Shown here: positions 35,954-45,593 of the stretch, in pieces
How positions within the stretch are numbered: the first letter of the stretch is position 1
How the letters are laid out: each line of letters opens with the position of its first letter
Origin: Peptostreptococcaceae bacterium
GTDB taxonomy: Bacteria > Bacillota > Clostridia > Peptostreptococcales > Peptostreptococcaceae
Reading direction: 5' to 3'
DNA length: 64,000 bases
NCBI GenBank assembly: GCA_902363255.1
Contig: CABIZO010000004.1
Span: forward strand, 186,001 to 250,000
Program-made: the position numbers and the translations under genes
The notes under the pieces: generated by a model
The model's database searches: none
What the model saw: only the letters and a program-made list of their open reading frames with translations
Told to the model about the DNA's origin: nothing

Positions 35954-37006
35954 ATGACATTTAGAAAAATCGTTGCAATAACTATGATTATATCATTATT
36001 AACTATTAGTATAACTGGGTGTGCTAACAAAAAAGAAAACACTACTACTAATAATAATGATACTAATAAGGTAGAATATAATATTTCAATGATAACCGAT
36101 GTTGCAGGTGTAAATGATCATTCATTTAACCAAAGCGCTTGGGAAGGATTAGAAAAGGCTAAAAAAGATTTAGGCGTTAATATTAAATACTTGGAATCAA
36201 AACAAGATGCAGATTATTCAACTAATGTAGAGACACTTGTTGATGAAGAAGCAGATTTAATAATAGGTGTTGGCTCTAAATTAGCACCAACTATTGAACA
36301 AGCTGCAAAAGATTATCCTGATCAAAAATTTATAATAGTGGATGAAACATACGATGAAATTCCATCTAACGTAGAAACTGTGCTATTTAGAGCAGAACAA
36401 TCTGCATATTTAGTAGGTTTAATAGCAGGAAAAATGACAAAAACTAATAATGTAGGATTTATCGGAGGTATGGATTTATCTGTTATAAATACTTTTAAAT
36501 ATGGATATATGGCGGGCGTAAAAGAAGCTAACTCTAAGTGCAAAATACAAGATCAATATGCCAATTCATTTACTGATCAAGCAAAAGGAAAAGCTATAGC
36601 AAATCAAATGATATCAAATGGTGCTGATACAATATTTATAGCTGGTGGTGATGTTGGTACAGGTGCTATAGAAGCTATAAAAGAAGCAAATAAATATGCA
36701 ATTGGCGTTGATAGAGACCAAAGTGACCTAGCTCCTGACAATGTTTTAACTTCTGCAATCAAGAGAGTAGATATTGGAGTATATGAAACAGTCAAAAGTT
36801 TTGTTGAAGGTAAATTTGAAGGTGGTTCTTCAACAACATATGGTTTAGAAGAAGGTGCAGTTGGAATCCCTGATTCAACAAAAAAATTAGTTCCACAAGA
36901 TGTTTTAGATTATGTTGATGAAGAAACTAAAAAACTTGAAAGTGGCGAAATTGTAGCACCAAAAGACGAAGCAGAATACAATGAATTTGTTAATAATTTG
37001 AAATAA
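35954..37006 (+). CDS. BMP-family nucleoside-binding lipoprotein
   Basis: 350 residues. A lipoprotein signal peptide ends at SITGC with Cys23 as lipid anchor. MITDVAGVNDHSFNQSAWEGL and the later IADGVGSK/IFIAGGDVGTGAIEA-like segments (here LIIGVGSK and FIAGGDVGTGAIEA) identify a basic membrane protein/PnrA-type substrate-binding protein, which delivers purine nucleosides to an ABC importer. No permease or ATPase gene is adjacent, so the partner importer is elsewhere. Good ribosome site (GGAGG). Terminator follows. Confidence 0.92.
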   Translation: MTFRKIVAITMIISLLTISITGCANKKENTTTNNNDTNKVEYNISMITDVAGVNDHSFNQSAWEGLEKAKKDLGVNIKYLESKQDADYSTNVETLVDEEADLIIGVGSKLAPTIEQAAKDYPDQKFIIVDETYDEIPSNVETVLFRAEQSAYLVGLIAGKMTKTNNVGFIGGMDLSVINTFKYGYMAGVKEANSKCKIQDQYANSFTDQAKGKAIANQMISNGADTIFIAGGDVGTGAIEAIKEANKYAIGVDRDQSDLAPDNVLTSAIKRVDIGVYETVKSFVEGKFEGGSSTTYGLEEGAVGIPDSTKKLVPQDVLDYVDEETKKLESGEIVAPKDEAEYNEFVNNLK

Positions 37007-37014
37007 ATTAAATT

Positions 37015-37040
37015 GAAGAGTAGAGAAATCTACTCTTTTG
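37015..37040 (+). terminator. Terminator of the BMP lipoprotein gene
   Basis: AAGAGTAGA (37016-37024) / TCTACTCTT (37029-37037) then TTG. Confidence 0.78.
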
Positions 37041-37206
37041 TATTATAAATTATTATAATACATTATAATCTATGTATTACTAATAAATGGAATTATCTCA
37101 AAGAACTAATATCAAGCTTATTAATAAATCTATAAAAATTATGTAGATACACTAACAAATTTTGTATATTATTAATTGTAGGTAATATATTATTTGGGAG
37201 GTATAT

Positions 37207-38262
37207 ATGTATAGTTTTACAAACGATTATAGTGAAGGTGCACACGAAAGTATACTAAAATCACTTTTTGACAGCAATTTAAAACAAAGTTTAGGTTATG
37301 GACTAGATGAATATAGTGAAAAAGCAAAGGACATACTAAAAAATGTACTTAAAAATGATAAAATAGATATTCACTTCATACCAGGGGGTACTCAGGTAAA
37401 TTTAATATGTATATCTTCATTTTTAAAACAATACGAAGCTACAATTGCAGCAGATACTGGACATATTGCAGTTCACGAAACGGGAGCTATCGAAGCTTGT
37501 GGTCACAAAGTTATTACAGCAACTAGTAATGATGGAAAGTTAACTGTAGATAAAATAGCAAAACTATTAAAAATTCATAATGATGAACATATGGTTAAAC
37601 CTAGATTAGTGTATATTTCTAACTCTACAGAAATTGGTACAATATACAAAAAACATGAATTAATTGATTTATATACATATTGTAAAGAAAAGAATTTATT
37701 ATTATTTATAGATGGTGCTAGAATGGGATCAGCTATAACAAGTAGTGAAAATGATTTAGAACTTACTGATTTAGTAAATCTTTGCGATGCATTTTATATA
37801 GGTGGAACTAAAAATGGCGCATTATTTGGTGAGGCACTTGTTATTTGTAATGACTCATTAAAACAAGATTTTAGATATAACATAAAGCAAAAAGGAGCAT
37901 TACTTGCGAAAGGAAGACTTCTTGGAATTCAATTTGTAGAATTATTTAAAGATGATTTATTCTTCAAATTAGCTAAGCATGCCAATGAAATGGCTTCACT
38001 GATTCAAGATGCATTAATTAAAGAAAATTATAAATTACTTATTAAATCACCTACTAATCAAATATTCCCTATACTACCTAACTCATTTATAGAAAAATTA
38101 AGAGAAAAGTATTCTTTTAGTACATGGGAAGAATATGATGAAAATCATACAGTTATAAGAGTAGTTACATCATGGGCAACAGAAAAAGATAAAGTATTAG
38201 ATTTCATAGAAGATTTAAAACTTGCTAAGCTCACATGCAAAAATGAAGAAGCATATAGTTAA
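37207..38262 (+). CDS. Low-specificity threonine aldolase / beta-eliminating lyase family
   Basis: 351 residues. PLP fold type I: IPGGTQVNLICISSFLK, HIAVHETGAIEACGHKV, ISNSTEIGTIY, FIDGARMGSAI and the Schiff-base lysine in YIGGTKNGALFGE. Members split threonine or allo-threonine to glycine and acetaldehyde. The spread of PLP contacts matches LtaE-like enzymes, though related lyases cannot be excluded. Ribosome site GGGAGG. The gene stands alone, 78 bp before sufC. Confidence 0.9.
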   Translation: MYSFTNDYSEGAHESILKSLFDSNLKQSLGYGLDEYSEKAKDILKNVLKNDKIDIHFIPGGTQVNLICISSFLKQYEATIAADTGHIAVHETGAIEACGHKVITATSNDGKLTVDKIAKLLKIHNDEHMVKPRLVYISNSTEIGTIYKKHELIDLYTYCKEKNLLLFIDGARMGSAITSSENDLELTDLVNLCDAFYIGGTKNGALFGEALVICNDSLKQDFRYNIKQKGALLAKGRLLGIQFVELFKDDLFFKLAKHANEMASLIQDALIKENYKLLIKSPTNQIFPILPNSFIEKLREKYSFSTWEEYDENHTVIRVVTSWATEKDKVLDFIEDLKLAKLTCKNEEAYS

Positions 38263-38340
38263 GGATTTATATTCGATATCACTTCGAATAAATTTGTTAC
38301 CAAAAAATTACAATAATCAATCTTAGAAAGGATATTTAAA

Positions 38341-39099
38341 ATGCTTGAACTAAAGAATATATCTTTTAAAGTTAAGGCTTTAGACAGCAATGAAGAAATT
38401 ACAATATTAGATGATATAAGCTTTAAAATTAATTTAGGAAAAATATTAGTTATAACAGGACCAAACGGTGGTGGAAAATCTACATTAGCCAAAATTATAA
38501 TGGGAATTGAAAAACCAACTAGCGGTAAAATCCTATTTAATAATGTTGATATAACAAACTTAAGTATTACTGAAAGAGCAAAAATGGGTATAGGGTATGC
38601 ATTTCAACAACCACCTAGGTTTAAAGGTGTAACAGTTGAAAAGCTACTACAATTAGCTTCTGGAGAAGATTTATCAGAAGAGCAATGTTGTGAATATTTA
38701 TCTAAAGTAGGTCTATGCTCTAGAGAGTATTTAAGAAGAGATGTGGATAGTTCTCTATCAGGAGGAGAGCTTAAAAGAATTGAAATAGCTTCTTTAATGG
38801 CTAGAAATTCTAAAATATCAATATATGATGAACCAGAAGCTGGAATAGATTTATGGAGTTTTTCCATGTTAGTAGATACCTTTACAAACTTCAAGAAAAC
38901 TAGTGATCAAAGTGTTATCATAATATCTCATCAAGAAAGAATTATAGATTTAGCTGATGAATTAATAATAATTTCAGATGGAAAAATTCAAAATATAGGC
39001 ACAAAAGCTAAAGTTTTACCTTTATTACAGGGTGATATGAAAAATTGTCTATGTCAAATGAAGGAGGTAGCACTTACACATGAGCGAGTTAATGATTAA
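38341..39099 (+). CDS. sufC: Fe-S cluster assembly ATPase SufC (minimal SufBC/SMS type)
   Basis: 252 residues. ABC ATPase with Walker A TGPNGGGKST, signature SLSGGELKRIEIA and Walker B ISIYDEPEAGIDLW. The E-A-G-I-D-L after the Walker B glutamate is the SufC pattern. It powers the SufB scaffold during iron-sulfur cluster assembly. The end of the gene overlaps the start of sufB by 20 bp, implying translational coupling. There is no sufD, sufS or sufU next door: the locus is the two-gene minimal form known from archaea and deep anaerobes. Confidence 0.92.
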   Translation: MLELKNISFKVKALDSNEEITILDDISFKINLGKILVITGPNGGGKSTLAKIIMGIEKPTSGKILFNNVDITNLSITERAKMGIGYAFQQPPRFKGVTVEKLLQLASGEDLSEEQCCEYLSKVGLCSREYLRRDVDSSLSGGELKRIEIASLMARNSKISIYDEPEAGIDLWSFSMLVDTFTNFKKTSDQSVIIISHQERIIDLADELIIISDGKIQNIGTKAKVLPLLQGDMKNCLCQMKEVALTHERVND

Positions 39100-40000
39100 G
39101 AATTTATTAAAAACTATTGCAGATATTACTGGAGAAGTTGAAGGAGCATTTAATCTTAGAAGTAACGGATGTGGAGTTGAAAGAAGATCTAGTGAAAATA
39201 TAATAATAACTCCTAAAGAAGATAAACCAGGAATTGACATAACTGTAAAACCTAACACTAAAAATGAAACTGTACATATACCTGTAGTAATAACAGAAGA
39301 TAATATTAATGATTTAGTATATAATGACTTTTATATTGGCGAAAATGCTGATATAACAATTGTAGCTGGATGTGGGATTCATAACGATGGTTGTGGAACT
39401 AGTGAGCATGATGGTATCCATACCTTCTATATTGGCAAAAATGCTAAAGTTAAATATGGAGAAAGACATTATGGAGAAGGAAGTACAGAAAGTACAAAAA
39501 TATTAAATCCAACAACTATAGTACATATGGAAGAAGACTCTTATTGTGAAATGGATATGACACAAATAAAGGGTGTAAACTCTACAAAAAGAGAAACAGA
39601 AGCTTTTTTAGGTAAAGGAGCAAAATTAATCATAAATGAAAAACTAATGACCCATGATAACCAAGTTGCTCATTCAAATGTAAAATGTAATTTAAATGGA
39701 GAAGACTCCATATTACAAATTGTTTCACGTTCTGTTGCAAAAGATGAGTCAGTACAAATATTTCACCCAATAGCTATTGGAAATGACAATTGTAAAGCTC
39801 ATGTTCAATGTGATTCTATCATTATGGATAAAGCTAAAGTAAGCTCTATTCCAGAAATCAGGGCAAATCATACAGATGCACAAATAGTTCATGAAGCTGC
39901 TATAGGTAGAATAAATAATGAACAATTACTAAAACTTGAAACTTTTGGTTTAAACGAAGAAGAAGCTGAAGAAGTAATAGTAAATGCATTTTTAAGTTAA
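39080..40000 (+). CDS. sufB: Fe-S cluster scaffold SufB (minimal SMS type)
   Basis: 306 residues, shorter than classical SufB (~470). The beta-helix core is present: VVAGCGIHNDGCGTSEHDGIH-type turns, KRETEAFLGKGAKLIINEKLMTHD, then AHVQCDSIIMDKAKVSSIPEI and a C-terminal helix pair HEAAIGRINNEQLLKLETFGL...EEAEEVIV, the SufC-binding part. It lacks the long N-terminal region of SufB. It acts with SufC as a scaffold; cluster sulfur must come from another desulfurase. AAGGAGGT precedes the ATG inside sufC. Confidence 0.92.
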   Translation: MSELMIKNLLKTIADITGEVEGAFNLRSNGCGVERRSSENIIITPKEDKPGIDITVKPNTKNETVHIPVVITEDNINDLVYNDFYIGENADITIVAGCGIHNDGCGTSEHDGIHTFYIGKNAKVKYGERHYGEGSTESTKILNPTTIVHMEEDSYCEMDMTQIKGVNSTKRETEAFLGKGAKLIINEKLMTHDNQVAHSNVKCNLNGEDSILQIVSRSVAKDESVQIFHPIAIGNDNCKAHVQCDSIIMDKAKVSSIPEIRANHTDAQIVHEAAIGRINNEQLLKLETFGLNEEEAEEVIVNAFLS

Positions 40001-40005
40001 TATAT

Positions 40006-40040
40006 AAAGAGGAGTAACTCATTTACTTCTCTTTTTTTAT
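40006..40040 (+). terminator. Terminator of sufCB
   Basis: AAAGAGGAGTAA (40006-40017) / TTACTTCTCTTT (40023-40034) with one G-U pair and T7. Confidence 0.85.
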
Positions 40041-40080
40041 AATTATAATGGTGTTTATTTTATTGATAATAAATTGGTAT

Positions 40081-40140
40081 AAAAGTGCCTAAAAACGCTG
40101 ACAAGAACATATGTTCTCGGCAGCAGAAAATAGCACTTAA
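40081..40140. repeat. 60-bp nested palindrome with LexA-like core (copy A)
   Basis: Three arm pairs are symmetric about 40110/40111: AAGTGC (40083-40088)/GCACTT (40133-40138), GCTG (40097-40100)/CAGC (40121-40124) and AGAACAT/ATGTTCT (40104-40117). The core equals the SOS-type site in the radical-SAM promoter. A related copy with the same AAAAGTRCCT at the same distance from the core lies at 53531. It is either a mobile palindromic repeat or a LexA operator. Confidence 0.65.
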
Positions 40141-40238
40141 ATCATATTAACTATATAATGTTGTATTTCTAAATTAAGAATACTAATTATAATTTAGGTT
40201 AAAATTATTAATATAGTTTGGATTACAAGGAGGACAAA

Positions 40239-40433
40239 ATGACTAAAGATAAGCATAAAAGAGAAGATGACAAAACTAGATATAACGGCAACGATAAAAA
40301 GAATCCACACTTTAAATTAGAACTTGGTGAAGAATTAAATTTAGAACCTAGACTTAGACCTTCAAAAACAGGTTCTGTGGCTCAAAATACAGCAAGACCT
40401 ATTAGTTCTCACAAAAAACAACAAGATAAATAA
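40239..40433 (+). CDS. Small, highly charged protein of unknown function
   Basis: 64 residues, ATG chosen because AGGAGGAC lies 5 bases ahead (an in-frame TTG seven codons earlier overlaps the site). Very hydrophilic (MTKDKHKREDDKTRYNGNDK), no hydrophobic segment, and a Ser/Gln-rich end. It may be intrinsically disordered. The LexA-like palindrome lies 120 bp upstream. Followed by a clear terminator, so it is probably a real single-gene unit. Not recognised; small basic spore-core proteins are similar in composition only. Confidence 0.6.
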   Translation: MTKDKHKREDDKTRYNGNDKKNPHFKLELGEELNLEPRLRPSKTGSVAQNTARPISSHKKQQDK

Positions 40434-40445
40434 ATATAATTTAAA

Positions 40446-40473
40446 GAAAGAAGCAAAAGCTTCTTTCTTTTTT
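40446..40473 (+). terminator. Terminator of the small charged-protein gene
   Basis: GAAAGAAGC (40446-40454) / GCTTCTTTC (40459-40467), loop AAAA, T6. Confidence 0.9.
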
Positions 40474-40539
40474 AACTGTTTTATCAATTTTGTACTATAA
40501 TTATGTAAAGAGTAAAGAGTAAAGAGGAGTGGATAGGTT

Positions 40540-40722
40540 ATGTTAAAGTTAAATAATCTTGAGATAATAGTAGAAGAACTAAATGAAATTGAAAATGAAG
40601 AATTAAGAAAAGACTTATTAGAATTAATTGCAGAATACAAAAATATTAAACAGAAAAATTTATTACATCAAAAAGAAATAGATAATAATAAGTTATTATC
40701 TCAAATAAGTAGATATGCATAG
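40540..40722 (+). CDS. Small coiled-coil protein of unknown function
   Basis: 60 residues, MLKLNNLEIIVEELNEIENE... almost entirely helical with heptad-like Leu/Ile/Glu spacing. AGAGGAG is 10 bases before the ATG, a little far. It precedes clpB by about 90 bp. No family recognised; moderately supported. Confidence 0.5.
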   Translation: MLKLNNLEIIVEELNEIENEELRKDLLELIAEYKNIKQKNLLHQKEIDNNKLLSQISRYA

Positions 40723-40814
40723 ATACAATTTACTAAAAAAGCATAGTATACTATATTTGGTAGATAATATCTAATATCAAACATTATATATTTAACATTT
40801 TGGGAGGTTTTATT

Positions 40815-43409
40815 ATGGATATTGAGAAAATGACAGTTAGGGTCCAAAAAAGTTTAAACGAAGCATACAATGAAGCTGTAAAACATCATAACCAAATGGT
40901 TGATGTAATTCACTTATTTGCAGCTTTAGTAAATCAAGAAGACGGCTTAATTCCTAATATTCTAGAAAAAATGAATATATCTGTCACTGCTCTTAGAAGC
41001 AGTATAAATGAAGAATTAGACAAGCTTCCTCAAATTTATGGAGAGGGAATTAATTCTCAAGGTGTAACTGCCTCTAGAAATATAGAAGAAGTATTAATAA
41101 AAGCAGAAGATATTTCAAAAGACTTTAAAGATTCTTACATAAGCGTAGAACATGTCATGCTTGCCATAATGGAAATGACTTCTATTGCAAATGTAAAAAG
41201 ATTATTAAATATGTACAATATAAACAAAAATGACTTTTTACAAGTTTTATCACAAGTAAGAGGTAGTCAAAGGGTTGAAAGCCAAGATCCTGAGGGAACT
41301 TACGATGCTTTAGCTAAATTTGGTACAAATTTAGTAGAATTAGCAAAAAAACATAAATTAGATCCTGTTATAGGTAGAGACGAAGAAATAAGAAGAGTTA
41401 TTAGAATTTTATCTAGACGTACTAAAAATAATCCAGTTCTTATTGGTGAACCTGGTGTTGGTAAAACTGCTATAGTAGAAGGTTTAGCTGAAAGAATAGT
41501 TAGAGGAGATGTACCAGAAGGACTAAAAGACAAAATTATATTCTCCCTAGATATGGGTTCTTTAATAGCTGGTGCTAAGTACAGAGGTGAGTTTGAAGAA
41601 AGACTTAAAGCTGTACTTAAAGAAGTCCAAAGTGCAGAAGGTAAGATAATATTATTTATAGATGAAATTCATACTATAGTAGGTGCTGGTAAAACAGAGG
41701 GTTCCATGGATGCAGGTAACTTAATAAAACCAATGCTTGCTCGTGGAGAACTTAACTGTATAGGTGCTACTACTTTTGATGAGTATAGAAAATACATCGA
41801 AAAAGATAAAGCCTTAGAAAGACGTTTCCAACCAGTAATTGCTGATGAACCTACGGTTGAAGATACTATCTCAATCCTTAGAGGTTTAAAAGAAAGATTT
41901 GAAATTCACCATGGTGTAAGAATTCATGACAGTGCAATAGTAGCTGCTGCCAAACTTTCTAATAGATATATACAAGATAGATTCTTGCCAGATAAAGCCA
42001 TAGACTTAATAGACGAAGCTGGTGCTATGATAAGAAGTGAAATTGATTCTCTTCCTACGGAATTAGACATAGTAAGAAGAAAATTATTCACTTTGGAAAC
42101 TGAAAGAGAAGCACTATTAAAAGAAAACGATGAAAAAAGTAAGCTAAGACTAGAAGAACTTCAAAAAGAAATTGCTGAACTTAAATCTAAAGATGATGAA
42201 ATGACAGCTAAGTATGAAAAAGAAAAAGGTTCAATAACAGAAATAAAAAACTTAAAATCAAAGTTAGATGCAGCGAAGGGTGACGTAGAAAAATACGAAA
42301 GAGAATACGACTTTAATAAAGTTGCTGAAATAAAATATGGTGTTATTCCTCAGTTAGAAAAACAAATACAAGAAGTAGAAGAAAAAATGAAATCAGGCTA
42401 TGACAATGCTTTATTAAAAGAAGAAGTAACTGAAAACGAAATATCTGAAATAGTCTCTAAATGGACAGGAATACCTGTTACTAAATTAGTAGAAGGAGAA
42501 AGAGAAAAGCTTCTTAAGTTAGAAGATGAGCTTCACGAAAGAGTTATTGGTCAAAACGAAGCTGTAACTGCTGTGGCCAATGCAGTAATAAGAGCAAGAG
42601 CCGGATTAAAAGACGAAAACAAACCAATTGGTTCATTTATATTCTTAGGACCTACTGGTGTTGGTAAAACAGAACTTGCAAAAACATTAGCTAAAACTTT
42701 ATTTGATAGTGAAGAAAACATAATAAGAATCGATATGTCTGAATATATGGAAAAACACTCTGTATCTAGACTAGTAGGACCTCCTCCAGGATACGTAGGT
42801 TACGAAGAAGGTGGTCAATTAACAGAAGCAGTTAGACGTGCTCCTTATTCAGTTATATTATTTGATGAAATAGAAAAAGCACACGAAGACGTATTTAATA
42901 TGTTCTTACAAATACTAGATGATGGTAGACTTACTGACAATAAAGGTAAAACAGTAGACTTCAAGAATACAATTATTATAATGACATCTAACATAGGAAG
43001 TAGCTATTTATTACAAGATGAAGGTAAAATAACAGAAGAAACTAAAGATCTTGTTATGTCAGAGATGAAAAGAAGATTTAAACCTGAATTCTTAAATAGA
43101 GTAGACGATATAATAATGTTTAAAGCTTTAGATAAGGAAGAAATCAAAAATATTATAGAAATTTTTGTAAAAGCTTTGGCTAATAGACTTAAAGATAAAG
43201 ATATATCCATAGAAATTACAGATGAAGCTAAAAATATTATGGCAAGAGAAGGTTATGACCCTGTATATGGTGCAAGACCACTTAAGAGATATATAGGTAA
43301 TACGTTAGAAACCATGATAGCAAGAAGAATGATTGCCGGTGAAATTTACAATGGATGTACCATAATTGTAGATGGAGAAGATAATAACATTACTATAAAA
43401 GTTAAATAA
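40815..43409 (+). CDS. clpB: ATP-dependent disaggregase ClpB
   Basis: 864 residues from the ATG at 40815 behind GGGAGG (an in-frame TTG just ahead is part of the ribosome site). An N-terminal Clp repeat domain, AAA+ 1 with Walker A GEPGVGKT (~211), a middle coiled coil (~ residues 400-530, DEMTAKYEKEKGSITEI...), AAA+ 2 with GPTGVGKTE (~612), and sensor 2 motif GARPLKRYI near the end show full ClpB rather than ClpC. It rescues aggregated proteins with DnaK. No CtsR or CIRCE operator was seen upstream. Confidence 0.96.
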   Translation: MDIEKMTVRVQKSLNEAYNEAVKHHNQMVDVIHLFAALVNQEDGLIPNILEKMNISVTALRSSINEELDKLPQIYGEGINSQGVTASRNIEEVLIKAEDISKDFKDSYISVEHVMLAIMEMTSIANVKRLLNMYNINKNDFLQVLSQVRGSQRVESQDPEGTYDALAKFGTNLVELAKKHKLDPVIGRDEEIRRVIRILSRRTKNNPVLIGEPGVGKTAIVEGLAERIVRGDVPEGLKDKIIFSLDMGSLIAGAKYRGEFEERLKAVLKEVQSAEGKIILFIDEIHTIVGAGKTEGSMDAGNLIKPMLARGELNCIGATTFDEYRKYIEKDKALERRFQPVIADEPTVEDTISILRGLKERFEIHHGVRIHDSAIVAAAKLSNRYIQDRFLPDKAIDLIDEAGAMIRSEIDSLPTELDIVRRKLFTLETEREALLKENDEKSKLRLEELQKEIAELKSKDDEMTAKYEKEKGSITEIKNLKSKLDAAKGDVEKYEREYDFNKVAEIKYGVIPQLEKQIQEVEEKMKSGYDNALLKEEVTENEISEIVSKWTGIPVTKLVEGEREKLLKLEDELHERVIGQNEAVTAVANAVIRARAGLKDENKPIGSFIFLGPTGVGKTELAKTLAKTLFDSEENIIRIDMSEYMEKHSVSRLVGPPPGYVGYEEGGQLTEAVRRAPYSVILFDEIEKAHEDVFNMFLQILDDGRLTDNKGKTVDFKNTIIIMTSNIGSSYLLQDEGKITEETKDLVMSEMKRRFKPEFLNRVDDIIMFKALDKEEIKNIIEIFVKALANRLKDKDISIEITDEAKNIMAREGYDPVYGARPLKRYIGNTLETMIARRMIAGEIYNGCTIIVDGEDNNITIKVK

Positions 43410-43513
43410 TTTAATGTAATTATAGGCAAAAGTTATATGTTATGAGTTATGTGTAAAAACAACAATACTTATCATTCATATAAAATAGCTTCTTAAATTA
43501 ATATGAAATGATT

Positions 43514-43555
43514 AAAAGGGTTAAAATACAAATAATAGTATTTTAGCTCTTTTTT
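43514..43555 (+). terminator. Terminator of clpB
   Basis: AAAAGGGTTAAAATAC (43514-43529) / GTATTTTAGCTCTTTT with G-U pairs and T run; 105 bp after the stop. Confidence 0.75.
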
Positions 43556-43635
43556 AATGAAGTGAATTTTTTAGTATTTAATGTATATTTATGATATAAT
43601 TAAAATTTGAGATGAAAAAGTAAGAGGAGGCAAAA

Positions 43636-44277
43636 ATGACAAATACTATATATTTAGTTAGACATGGTCAAACTGAGTGGAACATAAAAGGAAAAACTCA
43701 AGGTCATGGAAATTCAGATTTAACTGAAAAAGGAAGAACTCAAGCTATGGAATTAGCAGATAGTATGATTGAGTATCCTATTGATTACATATATTCAAGT
43801 GATCTTGGTAGAGCAGTAGAAACTGCTGAAATAATAAGTAATAAATTTGATTTAGATGTAATAAAAACTCCGGCTCTAAGAGAAATGGGATTTGGAAAAT
43901 GGGAAGGTCTTTTAATAAAAGAAATTCAAGAAGATTATAAAGATATATATCATACTTGGAGAAATCAACCTCATTTAGCTGAAATACCCGGCGGTGAAAC
44001 GCTTCAAGTAATAAAAGAAAGAACAGATAAGTTTTTGTCAGATTTAAATGAAAAACACGATGGTAAACATATTGTACTTGTGACTCACTCTGTAACTGCA
44101 AGAGTAATACTTCTTTCTGTTTTAAACTCAGGTATGGAAAATATATATAGAATTAATCAAGGAAATACTGCGCTAAATGTAATTGAGTTTAGAGATTATG
44201 GACCAGTAGTTATAAAAATGAATGATACTAGTCATATAAAAAGTAATCATAAACTAGAAAATAGTGCACTAGAATAG
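43636..44277 (+). CDS. Histidine phosphatase (phosphoglycerate-mutase-like)
   Basis: 213 residues. The catalytic motif LVRHGQTEWN and the second His in LVTHSVTARV define the family; EMGFGKWEG is the acid/base loop. These cofactor-independent-type acid phosphatases act on varied phosphoesters (mutase, CobC or Gpm-like); the substrate is open. It starts a five-gene plus-strand run (to ispH) with very short gaps: 9 bp to the flavoprotein. Confidence 0.92.
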   Translation: MTNTIYLVRHGQTEWNIKGKTQGHGNSDLTEKGRTQAMELADSMIEYPIDYIYSSDLGRAVETAEIISNKFDLDVIKTPALREMGFGKWEGLLIKEIQEDYKDIYHTWRNQPHLAEIPGGETLQVIKERTDKFLSDLNEKHDGKHIVLVTHSVTARVILLSVLNSGMENIYRINQGNTALNVIEFRDYGPVVIKMNDTSHIKSNHKLENSALE

Positions 44278-44286
44278 GAGAAAATA

Positions 44287-45504
44287 ATGTCAAAAGTAAT
44301 AGTAGTAGGTGGAGGTCCATCAGGAATGATGGCAGCACTAACAGCTTCTAAAAATGGTCATGACGTTACTTTAATTGAAAGAAATGATGAACTTGGTAAG
44401 AAGCTTAAGCTTACTGGCGGTGGAAGATGTAATATTACAAACAAAAGATATATAGAAGACTTTTTTGATAAAGTAGTAACTAATAAAAAGTTTTTATATA
44501 GTGCTTTTTATTCATTTACAAATGAAGATTTACTTACTTTCTTAGAAGAAAGTAACCTTGAGTACAAGGTAGAAGAGCATAATGACTATAAAGTCTATAC
44601 GAAAAGTGATAAAGCAACGGAGCTTATTTATACATTTAAAGAATTATTATTAAATAATAATATAAAAATACTTTATAATAGCAAAGTGGTAGATTTAATT
44701 ATAAATGAAAACAATAAAATAGAGGGTGTTGTTTTAGAAAATAAAACAACAGTATTTGGAGATAAAGTAATAATATCAACAGGTGGCAAGAGTCATTACA
44801 AAACAGGATCTGATGGTACTATGCACAAAGTTTTAGAAAAATATAATCATACCATAACAAATACTTATCCTGCACTATCTCCTTTAAAAATTAAAGAAGA
44901 TTGGACAAGAAGATTACAGGGTATATCATTTAAGGGTGTAGAATTATCATGTAAGATTAAAAAGAAAAAAATATGCAAAAGAGGAGATTTATTATTTGCT
45001 CATTTTGGCATAACAGGACCAGTAGTACTTATAATGTCATCTTACATTAATAAAACTTTAGAAAATGAACCTGTTGAATTAAATTTAGATATATTACCAG
45101 ATATAACTAGAGAAGAATTAAGTAAAATAATCAGAGAAAATCCTAATAAAAATATTGCAAATAATTTAAAATCAATATTACCACTTAATTATTTAAAAGA
45201 AATTTTAGATTTATTAAATCTTAGTGAAACGAAACCAAATGAGTTAACTAAAGAAAACGAAAATAAAATAATTGATTATATAAAAAATATAAAACTTACT
45301 ACTTATGAAACTTTAGGAATACAAGTTTCAATGGTAACAAGTGGTGGTGTTTCTGTTAAAGAAATCAATTCTTCTACTATGGAGTCAAAATTAATAGAAG
45401 ACTTATTTTTCACAGGAGAAGTTATAGATATAGATGCAGAAACTGGAGGATATAATCTTCAAATAGCATTTTCAACAGGATACTTGGCAGGTATAAGCTT
45501 ATAA
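44287..45504 (+). CDS. HI0933-family NAD(P)/FAD-dependent oxidoreductase (BaiN-like)
   Basis: 405 residues. Rossmann FAD site VVGGGPSGMMAALTASKNGHDVTLIER, KLTGGGRCNITN, and C-terminal TGEVIDIDAETGGYNLQIAFSTG are signature segments of this flavoprotein family, sometimes called aminoacetone-oxidase or BaiN-like (bile acid flavoprotein in gut clostridia). Activity here is unknown. It is 9 bp after the phosphatase gene and 89 bp before cmk. Confidence 0.92.
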   Translation: MSKVIVVGGGPSGMMAALTASKNGHDVTLIERNDELGKKLKLTGGGRCNITNKRYIEDFFDKVVTNKKFLYSAFYSFTNEDLLTFLEESNLEYKVEEHNDYKVYTKSDKATELIYTFKELLLNNNIKILYNSKVVDLIINENNKIEGVVLENKTTVFGDKVIISTGGKSHYKTGSDGTMHKVLEKYNHTITNTYPALSPLKIKEDWTRRLQGISFKGVELSCKIKKKKICKRGDLLFAHFGITGPVVLIMSSYINKTLENEPVELNLDILPDITREELSKIIRENPNKNIANNLKSILPLNYLKEILDLLNLSETKPNELTKENENKIIDYIKNIKLTTYETLGIQVSMVTSGGVSVKEINSSTMESKLIEDLFFTGEVIDIDAETGGYNLQIAFSTGYLAGISL

Positions 45505-45593
45505 ATAACTAAGTGATATGTGGCAAAATATTTAAGAACACATGAATTTTCAAACAAATATCAGGCTCAAATATATATAATAGGAGAAATAAT

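Noticed and set aside
40104..40117. LexA operator for the small charged gene at 40239
   Set aside because: The core is perfect, but no -35/-10 pair flanks it and it is part of a repeat, so operator function is not assumed (kept as repeat and finding).
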